From a virus: a DNA stretch of 39,262 nucleotides. Position numbers and translations under genes: made by a program. Positions within the stretch are counted from its first letter, which is position 1. Each line of letters opens with the position of its first letter. The notes below the pieces were generated by a model. It made no database searches and was not told the DNA's origin. It saw only the letters and a list, made by a program, of their open reading frames with translations. The stretch covers positions 1-39,262 of IMG/VR virus record IMGVR_UViG_3300044712_001720; one strand, written 5' to 3'. Shown piece by piece: positions 10,008 to 17,669 of this stretch.

Positions 10008-11099
10008 TTAAGCAAATAATGAAATCGCGGATCCGGCAAAATTAATCCCAGCTTGTGCCAATTGAAAAGTGGTACTTAACATTTGATATCCTTTATATTT
10101 TTTTAATCGTTCTTGTTCTTTTTCTAATAATGCATTATTGATGTCCTTATATGCGGTACTGGCAAGAGAATCTGCGGCAACACCCTGTTTTAATGCAGAA
10201 ATATTTCCTTGATACAAATTATACGCTTGTCCACCAGCGGCATAGCTTGACCGTATTTCTGAGGCCTTTGTTAACATTGCATTTTTATCAAATATTTGAC
10301 TTTGATAATTAACATCCATTTGTTGTTGAGCACTCATAGTTCCGTTTATGGCATTATTTACTGCTGACTTGACTATATTAATATTATTTTGTTTTGCTTC
10401 ATCAGCTGCCGTTTTTGCTTGAGTTGTATATACTGCCAACGATCCACTCTGTTTTACTCCAGACATTCCTGATCGTGCTTTTGCCGTCGATACTTCTCTT
10501 TCAATTTGAGTTGCTTGAATTGATGCATCCCGATTGCCTTGAATTGATTGGTTTGCTGAATTTTGTAGGGAAGCACCGACGGCCATTTTTCCTGTAATAC
10601 GCTCTTGATCGGCTATGATTTGAGTTTGTGCGGCTTTTGTGTTGTATTCGGTAGCCAATCGCTCTGCTGCTTTTGTATCTTCCGAAAACTCAAGGGCTTT
10701 TTGCTCAAGAGATATTTTTAATAAAGCTTGTGCGTGTTCTTCATCAATGGCGAGTTTTGCATCATTAGCATCTTGTTGAGCCTTTAAAGCATCTATTTGT
10801 GCTTCGGTTGGGGCTCCTAAAAAATCTGTTACCGCTTCAGTTGTCGCGGTAAGTGCGTCACCTATTATAGTTCCTGGCGTGAGCGGGGTCGCGGAAATTG
10901 CTCCTATCTTAGCCGCGTCGTCCTTCTTTTTCTTATCGTCCTCTTTTTTTTTCTGATCGCCTCTGTTACCTTTTCCTTGATCATTCCAGTTTCCTCCAGA
11001 TCCTCCGTCTGTTGCTGAAACGCTATCAATAAATTTGTCATATCCCTTTCCTACAGCTTTCCAAAAATTATTCCATGGATTATTTTTCTTTTTTCCCAT
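10008..11099 (-). CDS. Virion core protein, T7 gp14-like
   Basis: A 363-residue protein with a lysine-rich N terminus (residues 1-75 with KKKNN and KKKEDDKKKK runs), a long Ala/Gln-rich helical centre (about 95-330) and a hydrophobic C-terminal segment (about 343-363). Small size, Ala/Gln helices and a position right after the nozzle gene match the T7 gp14 family, which ejects first and forms the outer-membrane part of the DNA channel. The upstream AGGGAGGAAGAC sequence is a good ribosome binding site for this ATG. Family membership is inferred from layout and composition. Confidence 0.6.
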   Translation of the reverse strand: MGKKKNNPWNNFWKAVGKGYDKFIDSVSATDGGSGGNWNDQGKGNRGDQKKKEDDKKKKDDAAKIGAISATPLTPGTIIGDALTATTEAVTDFLGAPTEAQIDALKAQQDANDAKLAIDEEHAQALLKISLEQKALEFSEDTKAAERLATEYNTKAAQTQIIADQERITGKMAVGASLQNSANQSIQGNRDASIQATQIEREVSTAKARSGMSGVKQSGSLAVYTTQAKTAADEAKQNNINIVKSAVNNAINGTMSAQQQMDVNYQSQIFDKNAMLTKASEIRSSYAAGGQAYNLYQGNISALKQGVAADSLASTAYKDINNALLEKEQERLKKYKGYQMLSTTFQLAQAGINFAGSAISLFA

Positions 11100-11112
11100 A
11101 GTCTTCCTCCCT

Positions 11113-13272
11113 TTATCCGTCTATCTCTGCCATTACGCCGAGAATAGTAACCGGTAATGGTTGATTTTGAGTAAAAGAAAGCCATCCATCTGACTCCCAT
11201 CCTTCACTGTTTTGAACTTCTTTATCCCCGGTGAAAGGGCCTGTTACAGTTATTGCTTCTGGCGATTTTGTTCCGGTTGTAAAAGAAAAACTTCGATAAA
11301 GCCTAAGAACACTTTTTATAAACCTTTTTCCGAATCCTTGAGACAAACCGATTTCACTGTTTGAAGTGATACGCATTGTTCTTGCTGAGCCAATAAAAGG
11401 AATTCCTAAATACAATGTAGTTCCGGTCACACCCGCGGGTACGGTAACTGATCCATCAGCGCCAACGGTAACTGAATACGCTACATTATCTGAAACAATA
11501 TAACAGGCAGTTGAGGCAAGCCAAGTTAATCCAGTAATAGTTGAAGCAGTCCAGGCTACCGTATATGGACCGATTGTTTTTGCGACTGTTTTGGTAAGTA
11601 TTACGCCCGAATCAACATGATAACCAGAAAACATTTGAGAAAGTTTTTCTATAAAACGAGAAGATCCGCGCTTAACCGTCATATAAATATCATCCCCTGT
11701 AGCGCCCGGAACAATTGCAACCGATTCAACTGCATCACCAATTATATGCCTTGACCATGCGAGTAAATCATATTGTTTGCTGTACGAAAGAAGAGCAATA
11801 TATCCATCAGAAGTAACAAACACCATCTGCGATTCTGGATTTTGCACATAATCAAAATCAACAATCCCCGATCCAAGAATATGATCCGCAAAGTAAGTAA
11901 GGTCTGGAGATTTGTATGATTCATTGTCAGTTTGATAGAAATACTCGCGTACTTTTTTAAGATCGCCCTGTACAAAAATAACTGCACTATCGTAAAGCAG
12001 ACCCTGTTTTGCAGCAGATCCTATTCTAGTTTGAAGTTGAGCCATAATATTTATTGCTGTTATGTTGTTTGGTAATGTCCACTCATCAGATACAGTGCCT
12101 ATAATCAATACTTTTGAGGATGCCATGAAATTTATATAATTATTCTGGTCTGAATTTAGTTCTATCTCAATCGCTGAACCGTCTCCAATAACATCCGTTC
12201 GTGTCGTTATATTTTCATACACTGGTATCGTTGTATCCGGCCACCAGGAAGCAGCATAATACTGTGTCCCTGCAACTAAATTCTCAGCTGATGCAACTGT
12301 TATAGAATTTACTGTCATACTTTCAATAATTGCTGTTGCCGGAACTTGAGGAACATCATTTATAACCGGTCCTGTGATATATTGGCCAACCGAGGCAAGC
12401 TCCCTGGGATCCACAAGTAAACCTGATATAGTCTTTCCTGATGCGGTACCCTTAAAATAAAAGATTGCCGGATCCTTAAGCTGTCTATTAGAGAATACCG
12501 ACACATCAAATAGTTGAAAATTCCCATATTCGAATGGCCTGCTTGCCCATATCTTTTGTGGCTCTCTAAACGATGAGGCAAACCATAAACGTCCATTGAA
12601 ATATGAGCAACATCCTGGATAATTAGTCGATGACCGAAACGGTGCAGTCTGTAAAAATCTCCAGGTTACTGTTCCGTCAACGATCGCTTGTCCGGTACCG
12701 GTCGGGGCCGTTGTACCGGATGTTCCTGCGATCAGGCTATAATAATAATTATCACCTGAATACACGATTATATCTGCTGCATACGCATGAGATGCCGCCC
12801 AAGCAGCACCATCAAGTGAAAAATCCCCAAAAGTGAACGTATCTCCAGTAGTGTAAATCAAGGCTTTTATAGGAATTGACCGATGTGTGATGATTAAAGT
12901 TTTATCAAATTGACAGAACTGCAATTCTGCGAGCATTGCTGTCGTATAAGTTGTTACCGTTTCAACTGGATTTCCTCCGGACGTTATGGGAAGTCCATTT
13001 TTCCAGTAACGAATATAATTATTTCCGAATTCAAGCACATACGAAAGGGATGAATTAATTATCATCGGATATAAATACGTTTTATTCGCCGCTGTTTTTA
13101 CCGCGCCTATTAATTCAGAGCCTGGGCGCAAAGTGATCCCGCCTTGCGCGAATGGAATGAAATTTTCTAATTTTGACATGCCTTGCCCATACACCTGGGA
13201 ATCAAATCGGCAAGACCATTTTTCCGAAAGTTCTCCTTTCAAAAAATTGGTAATCGGAATTCGCTGGTTCAT
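11113..13272 (-). CDS. Tail nozzle / stabilisation protein (T7 gp12-like, tail tubular protein B)
   Basis: About 719 residues, beta-rich. The N terminus (NFLKGELSEKW...FIPFAQGGITLRPG) is typical of podoviral tail nozzle proteins, which begin with a fold binding the adaptor ring. Residues about 155-215 carry an inserted module ending IVDGTVTWRFL that is shared with the next two upstream genes. I chose ATG at 13272-13270 because it overlaps the previous stop as ATGA. An in-frame ATG at 13287 would add five residues but has no obvious ribosome site. The protein should form the tube through which DNA and ejection proteins pass. Confidence 0.75.
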   Translation of the reverse strand: MNQRIPITNFLKGELSEKWSCRFDSQVYGQGMSKLENFIPFAQGGITLRPGSELIGAVKTAANKTYLYPMIINSSLSYVLEFGNNYIRYWKNGLPITSGGNPVETVTTYTTAMLAELQFCQFDKTLIITHRSIPIKALIYTTGDTFTFGDFSLDGAAWAASHAYAADIIVYSGDNYYYSLIAGTSGTTAPTGTGQAIVDGTVTWRFLQTAPFRSSTNYPGCCSYFNGRLWFASSFREPQKIWASRPFEYGNFQLFDVSVFSNRQLKDPAIFYFKGTASGKTISGLLVDPRELASVGQYITGPVINDVPQVPATAIIESMTVNSITVASAENLVAGTQYYAASWWPDTTIPVYENITTRTDVIGDGSAIEIELNSDQNNYINFMASSKVLIIGTVSDEWTLPNNITAINIMAQLQTRIGSAAKQGLLYDSAVIFVQGDLKKVREYFYQTDNESYKSPDLTYFADHILGSGIVDFDYVQNPESQMVFVTSDGYIALLSYSKQYDLLAWSRHIIGDAVESVAIVPGATGDDIYMTVKRGSSRFIEKLSQMFSGYHVDSGVILTKTVAKTIGPYTVAWTASTITGLTWLASTACYIVSDNVAYSVTVGADGSVTVPAGVTGTTLYLGIPFIGSARTMRITSNSEIGLSQGFGKRFIKSVLRLYRSFSFTTGTKSPEAITVTGPFTGDKEVQNSEGWESDGWLSFTQNQPLPVTILGVMAEIDG

Positions 13273-13982
13273 GGAGTATCCGTCCATAATCGAGATGAAG
13301 TGGGGTCTTCTTTTTTCTCCGCTGCTGATTCCCCGCGAGCCGCTCGAAGCGCAAGTTGGTATTCCTGAATAAGCGTCGGTACCGCTGCCGCTTGTCCAAA
13401 AGTTGGTGCCATATATTCCGCTAGTTTTAATACAATGGCTTCTTGTAATAGTGAATCAAGAACATCCACGTTAAATGGACGACGGAGTACTTTAGCTATG
13501 GCGTTTTCTTCATCGGTGTAAATGAAACGGCCGTTCACGCTGTAGGGGGTTGAACCAACGGAGATAATCTTGATCGTTCCTTCCGGGTAAATGTAGCAAT
13601 ATTCATATAGTGAATAATTTTCTGGATATTCCTCCAGTGCATCCCATGTTGCTGTGCCGTCAGTAATACCCATCGCATACGATGCCGGTCCTCCAGTTGC
13701 CGCGCTGGTACCGGACGCGGTACAACGAAAAAGAATACCTTCATTGGTTCTAAGATCACCCGATACATACGCGGTTGATCCCTCCCAAATAATATCTATG
13801 TCTTCAACCAATGCAACTTGCTTGATTAAACATGCCCAATCATAGGACCTGAGTACGCTGTCGAGCGCACCAGGGTATAGAAGATTTGCTGTCTCGACAG
13901 ATTTCCCTGGATCCGTTAAGTTTGGAATTGCTTCAACTGATATTTTACTGAAAGCACGATTAATAATATCAAGTTTTGTCAT
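13269..13982 (-). CDS. Tail adaptor protein 2 (T7 gp11-like, tail tubular protein A)
   Basis: A 237-residue protein beginning MTKLDIINRAFSKI. Its helical opening (about 1-60: LDIINRAF...LYPGALDSVLRSYDWA) is the hallmark of the gp11/gp4-type head-tail adaptor that forms a ring under the portal. The fold is interrupted at about residues 64-116 by a beta-rich module (GTSAATGG...ITDGTATW), then resumes with helices to about residue 215. It is a diverged paralogue of the preceding gene, with the insertion at the same place. The stop overlaps the nozzle start as ATGA. Confidence 0.7.
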   Translation of the reverse strand: MTKLDIINRAFSKISVEAIPNLTDPGKSVETANLLYPGALDSVLRSYDWACLIKQVALVEDIDIIWEGSTAYVSGDLRTNEGILFRCTASGTSAATGGPASYAMGITDGTATWDALEEYPENYSLYEYCYIYPEGTIKIISVGSTPYSVNGRFIYTDEENAIAKVLRRPFNVDVLDSLLQEAIVLKLAEYMAPTFGQAAAVPTLIQEYQLALRAARGESAAEKKEDPTSSRLWTDTP

Positions 13983-13984
13983 AA

Positions 13985-14746
13985 CTATTCCCTCACACTA
14001 TCTTGTCTGAGCGCTATCTGCGCGTTTGTATACAACTGCAGAATATCTATCAAATCCTCACGATCCTCGGCCGCGGCTATTTGCCTTGCAATGCTTAATG
14101 TAGTGGCGAATTCCTGATATAAAAGCTGCATAAGTTGAAGATTGGAAGTCATAATAAAACAGATTTTTGAAGCCAACCGGGAAACGACTCCCTCGACCAT
14201 AACAGCGTCCATTTCATCAACTGTTATCAGTTTGGCATATCGTAAAACTGGATTTTGAACATTGGTGTATAAAAACGGTCCTTCAATTCTATAGAGATTC
14301 TTCTTTGCTCCATCGATGTCCAATACGCGAACGCAATCAGAAGGTACGATAAAGGCATAAGTCCATCCTGAAAGATTGACAAACGTACTCGAACAGAGAA
14401 AGCGCCATACAACCGTACCGTCAGTAATGTTTCCGGTTGTTCCCGTTGGACCACCCGACGCTGCGCTCGTTCCCGCAATAGTCGATACATATAAATTCGC
14501 GCCGTTCTTCCTGGTAACACCTACGCCATATGCGGTAAAAGCTACCCAGTCAGTGGCCTCGGCTACTGGTACTGGCCTCGCCCGAACGACCGAACAGTTC
14601 CAGGGAAATATTCTGATAATTTCTAATATTGTATTTGCGAGATACGCATTACATACCCGCATAGCCTTATTATCCGTCGTGAGGTCGGCAAGTTTCATAT
14701 CCCCGAGTCTTAATAAAGCCATGTTACATACGTCAAGATCAGTCAT
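13985..14746 (-). CDS. Tail adaptor protein 1 (T7 gp11-like, tail tubular protein A)
   Basis: 253 residues, beginning MTDLDVCNMALLRLGDMKLA, a classic gp11-like opening followed by NAYLANTILEIIRIFPWNCS. The inserted module spans about residues 67-118 (GTSAASGGPTG...NITDGTVVWRF). The C-terminal helices (about 165-250) complete the adaptor fold. Two adjacent adaptor paralogues suggest either two stacked rings or division of labour between head-side and nozzle-side contacts. The upstream GAGGGGAAAT sequence is a plausible ribosome site. The gene follows a strong hairpin at 14767-14793. Confidence 0.7.
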   Translation of the reverse strand: MTDLDVCNMALLRLGDMKLADLTTDNKAMRVCNAYLANTILEIIRIFPWNCSVVRARPVPVAEATDWVAFTAYGVGVTRKNGANLYVSTIAGTSAASGGPTGTTGNITDGTVVWRFLCSSTFVNLSGWTYAFIVPSDCVRVLDIDGAKKNLYRIEGPFLYTNVQNPVLRYAKLITVDEMDAVMVEGVVSRLASKICFIMTSNLQLMQLLYQEFATTLSIARQIAAAEDREDLIDILQLYTNAQIALRQDSVRE

Positions 14747-14766
14747 ATTTCCCCTCGATTATGAAT

Positions 14767-14793
14767 AAGGAGGCGAGTTTCCCTCGCCTCCTT
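14767..14793 (-). terminator. Perfect 11-bp hairpin between head and tail genes
   Basis: AAGGAGGCGAG pairs perfectly with CTCGCCTCCTT around a 5-base loop, starting three bases after the stop of the 90-residue gene. On the transcribed (minus) strand it is followed by TTATTCATAA rather than a long T run. It may be a partial terminator lowering tail versus head expression, or an mRNA-stabilising 3' end. Confidence 0.7.
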
Positions 14794-14796
14794 AAA

Positions 14797-15069
14797 TCAG
14801 ACTTCTTCGAAATGCGGCGGGACTTCTCCGTCGACAACGGTTATCATTCCAGGCTTGAAAAGACGATTTTCAAACGTACAGATTTCAGTACATTTGATTT
14901 CTTTTGGCTTTCCCGCTTTCTTCGTCTTTTTGTCTTCCGCATTGTTTTCTTTCAGAGCTAGAGGATTCCCTTCCGAACCCGCACCGGCTGCGCCCGCCTG
15001 ATCCGGAGTTCCGTCGGGTGGTTTGTCGCCTGGTTTATTCCCAGGGGTATTATTCTTCTTTGCCATCAA
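14797..15069 (-). CDS. Small Lys/Pro-rich head-region protein, function unknown
   Basis: 90 residues. The first 50 are low-complexity (Pro, Gly, Asp, Lys), opening MAKKNNTPGNKPGDKPPDG. The last 35 form a compact beta-rich unit (KCTEICTFENRLFKPGMITVVDGEVPPHFEEV region). Such a short C-terminal module behind a disordered tail occurs in small proteins of other head operons. It lies between the cement-protein gene and a hairpin, so it may be a minor head component; that is inference from position only. Confidence 0.5.
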   Translation of the reverse strand: MMAKKNNTPGNKPGDKPPDGTPDQAGAAGAGSEGNPLALKENNAEDKKTKKAGKPKEIKCTEICTFENRLFKPGMITVVDGEVPPHFEEV

Positions 15070-15074
15070 TTACC

Positions 15075-15533
15075 TCACAACCCAACGGGCCTGATCGCGG
15101 CTGAGATTGCTCCTGCCGTAACGTCTGCGGTGATTGCGCCGATGAATAGTTTCAAGAAACGTTTTGCTCCAAGAACGCCACCAGGAACCATCTGGGTAAG
15201 AATCGGATCCTTTTTTGGCGCAAGTTCTGCCGGAAGGAACAGGTCCGACTTCCATAGGTCACGGTAAGTTCCGTCAACGGTATCGCATGTCATAAGGGCA
15301 AAGAAGGTCAGCGAGTTTGCCCCTACAAACTGGGTCGTACAGAATATATCCACAAGCAATGGAATTCCGTCCGCTTTGTCGCCACCATCCCGCGTGGTGG
15401 TTGCGGTATCGCCAAGATCAATGACGTTAGTGGCAACCTTTAAGTTGGTAACCGCTTCGTCAATTGGCAACGCATCATTATGAGTAATGGTACCTGTTGC
15501 CATCGCTTCACAAAATACTAATTTAGCATCCAT
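15075..15533 (-). CDS. Capsid cement protein, Bbp16-like
   Basis: 152 residues, immediately after the major capsid gene. It contains TNVIDLGDTATTTRDGG near residue 35-50, then a beta-sandwich-like pattern (LTFFALMTCDTVDGTYRDLW, about 75-95) and a hydrophobic end. This layout and the VIDLG motif match the Bbp16 family of trimeric decoration proteins of BPP-1-like phages, which clamp capsomers together. It begins MDAKLVFCEAMATGTI, with the GAAAAGGAAAT ribosome site upstream. Its gene follows a stable hairpin after the capsid stop. Confidence 0.75.
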   Translation of the reverse strand: MDAKLVFCEAMATGTITHNDALPIDEAVTNLKVATNVIDLGDTATTTRDGGDKADGIPLLVDIFCTTQFVGANSLTFFALMTCDTVDGTYRDLWKSDLFLPAELAPKKDPILTQMVPGGVLGAKRFLKLFIGAITADVTAGAISAAIRPVGL

Positions 15534-15560
15534 ATTGATTTCCTTTTCAAAACTAAATAA

Positions 15561-15582
15561 ACCCAGGCCATACGGCCCAGGT
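15561..15582 (-). terminator. Hairpin after the major capsid gene
   Basis: On the transcribed strand ACCTGGGCC and GGCCTGGGT form a 9-bp stem (two G-U pairs) with a 4-base GTAT loop, followed by TTATTTAG. It starts 12 bases after the capsid stop. It probably acts as a weak terminator or a 3' stabiliser that sets capsid mRNA level relative to the downstream genes. Confidence 0.65.
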
Positions 15583-15593
15583 CGTTACGTTTA

Positions 15594-16574
15594 TCAGGTG
15601 AGCAATGTCTCGGTATTAACGATCGATTCCACCTGCCGAATTCTCATGTCCTGGAACATGGTAACTTTTTTGCCCCAAGGATCGTCCGCGTAGTAACACA
15701 TATTCGATTTGGTCATTGCGTACACGTCCAAGGCTGTCTTTACTGCGCTATTGCAATAAATGACGATGTTTCCCTCTCCGGGGGGCATTTTGTTCCGCGC
15801 CGCTATGATATTGGTAAGAATTGCGAGACCAGACGGCATTGTCGCGTTTAGAATGTTCGCGACGCGTTTAATGGAATCGGGATGCCTGACCGAAAGACCA
15901 AACTGTGCGGAGAAGAACGTTCGGTAACAAGGAAGAATCGCTCCTGCTACTTTTACCGCGTCAACTTTTCCACGGAATTCACGTTTGATACCGACGCCTT
16001 CATGACCACGCGGATAGAAAAGATGAGTGAATGTCTTTCCCCATTTGACCATGAATACGCTTGTACCCGCGCCGGCTCCTGCTTTGTCGGGAGAAGTCAT
16101 GTCGAACACGCTTCCTGCAGCAAGGCTTGGCATTCGCACGGCAAGGCCGTTGATCTGAGCAAGGTCTGATGTATGGTTTCCATATATCAAGTCTTCCTGC
16201 TGGGTCAACGCCATTCCCTGGAGGAACGCTTCATCTTCCGACTGCAAGAAAGCAGCTTTGTTTGGCGAGTGATCGGCAAGATCCGCGTCAACGTCGCTAT
16301 AGTCCTCAAGCATCGAGATCATGTCTTCGATTTGCTTGGTCTGGCTGGCGTGCGGGGTGATGCCTTCATTGTACATTCTGCGCGTGCCGGTTGGCTGTGC
16401 AGTTCGCTGTGTGGTGCGGTTGATTGTGCCGTCGGACGCCTCAAAAACTGAGGCGTCGAGCAGCATTTCATTTACTTTTGCAAGATTCTCGATAACAAGA
16501 ATCGAGTCTTTATTTCCAAAACGTTTTGCTACCTCTAAAGGGGTTAGCTGATCGGCTGCAGTTAAAGTAGCCAT
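15594..16574 (-). CDS. Major capsid protein
   Basis: 326 residues beginning MATLTAADQLTPLEVAKRFG. It lies after the scaffold gene and before the cement gene, the expected slot. The N-terminal helix, the RRMYNEGITPHASQTKQIED segment (about 80-100), and the loop containing PRGHEGVGIKREFRGK (about 190-210) resemble the major capsid proteins of BPP-1-type podoviruses, which have the HK97 fold. The length fits that family, with no separate large delta domain, consistent with a separate scaffold protein. Confidence 0.85.
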   Translation of the reverse strand: MATLTAADQLTPLEVAKRFGNKDSILVIENLAKVNEMLLDASVFEASDGTINRTTQRTAQPTGTRRMYNEGITPHASQTKQIEDMISMLEDYSDVDADLADHSPNKAAFLQSEDEAFLQGMALTQQEDLIYGNHTSDLAQINGLAVRMPSLAAGSVFDMTSPDKAGAGAGTSVFMVKWGKTFTHLFYPRGHEGVGIKREFRGKVDAVKVAGAILPCYRTFFSAQFGLSVRHPDSIKRVANILNATMPSGLAILTNIIAARNKMPPGEGNIVIYCNSAVKTALDVYAMTKSNMCYYADDPWGKKVTMFQDMRIRQVESIVNTETLLT

Positions 16575-16588
16575 GATGTTATCCTGTT

Positions 16589-17398
16589 TTATAATCCCGG
16601 ATAACTGAATCCTCCAGATTCTGTATTTCCGCTACCCATCCCCACGAGCGTATCTTCTGTAGATGCATGCGCAAACAGGTTAAGCAGCTGTATGAATGGA
16701 ACAGAATTCCCAAGCCCGCTTTTCTCGATATCGGCAAACAAAGCTGGTGAAATTTTATCCGCATGAGTTTTTAAAAAACTCTTTGTGATAACGAGTTCTT
16801 CTTCCGCTTTTGCACCGAACACCTTCCGCAATTCCTTTTGGGAGGCCTCGAGTTCAGCTTTCTTTTCGGCAATTTCATCTTGCTCATTTTGAATGAGTGA
16901 TTGAATTTGTGCCTTATAAAAAGCCTCGGCTTGTTTATTGGTTAGGCCACTTTCAAAAGCAATTTGGCGATATTGTTGTAACGCCTCTTCACTATCGTAG
17001 CCCTCTGGTAATTCAATTTTCTCAAAGGAGTAATTTTCTGGTTTTTCGGGGACACCTATCTTAGTTCGATAAGCGGCCTTTTCTTCGTCTGTCGCGTCGT
17101 CCCCAGGAACGGTGATTGCAGCCCCAAGTTTCCCCTCTAATTCAAGATACGCCCTCGCCGCAAGTTCGAGTTTATCGAAACGGCTTAACGATTCATTTCC
17201 TTGAAGGTCCTTTGGTAACTGTGCGTGCCAGGTTGGCGTTACAGTTTTTCCCTCCGCAGTCTTCGGCAACGCCGGCTCTGGTGCGGGGGCTTCGGCAGAT
17301 AAAGTTTGTCCGGTGAGCAGGCTGCCGCCCGCTACTTCCGCGACTTCCGAGGTTCCAGGATTGCCCGTTGCCGGATCACTGGTAGTACCTTCCGTCAT
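16589..17398 (-). CDS. Capsid scaffolding protein
   Basis: 269 residues, acidic and mostly helical. A disordered Thr/Pro/Ala-rich N terminus (1-60) is followed by EKPENYSFEKIELPEG (about 118-134), a motif frequent in phage scaffold proteins, then a coiled coil at about 140-210 (QIQSLIQNEQDEIAEKKAEL). It lies directly upstream of the capsid gene. It should direct procapsid assembly and leave before DNA packaging. Confidence 0.8.
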   Translation of the reverse strand: MTEGTTSDPATGNPGTSEVAEVAGGSLLTGQTLSAEAPAPEPALPKTAEGKTVTPTWHAQLPKDLQGNESLSRFDKLELAARAYLELEGKLGAAITVPGDDATDEEKAAYRTKIGVPEKPENYSFEKIELPEGYDSEEALQQYRQIAFESGLTNKQAEAFYKAQIQSLIQNEQDEIAEKKAELEASQKELRKVFGAKAEEELVITKSFLKTHADKISPALFADIEKSGLGNSVPFIQLLNLFAHASTEDTLVGMGSGNTESGGFSYPGL

Positions 17399-17401
17399 AA
17401 T

Positions 17402-17668
17402 TTATGTTTCCTTCTTAATGTTCAATATTGCATCAGTGATTCCAAACGTGTCGGATACACCAAGCCGATTTTTAATTAGATACGTCCCATAATTTTTCAA
17501 TGCTTGCGTCTCTATAGTAGCACAGGTATCGAAAAAATATAAGTCCTCTAACAAAATTGTTAAGCAGATTTTTCCCTCTTCGGTAGAAAATAATTTTTGA
17601 AATCTCCGATGAATATCCTCTGCTTTTTCTTTTTCATTTTTGCAATGTTTAAATAGATTTCTAATCAT
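17402..17668 (-). CDS. Bbp19-like small structural protein
   Basis: 88 residues, helical, beginning MIRNLFKHCKNEKEKAEDIH. Its size, position between portal and scaffold, and the central RFQKLFSTEEGKICLTILLE segment followed by ...FGITDAIL match the Bbp19-like domain of BPP-1-type phages. The role of that family is not established. Only one base separates it from the portal stop, and three separate it from the scaffold start, so the head genes form one tight operon. Confidence 0.65.
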   Translation of the reverse strand: MIRNLFKHCKNEKEKAEDIHRRFQKLFSTEEGKICLTILLEDLYFFDTCATIETQALKNYGTYLIKNRLGVSDTFGITDAILNIKKET

Positions 17669-17669
17669 T

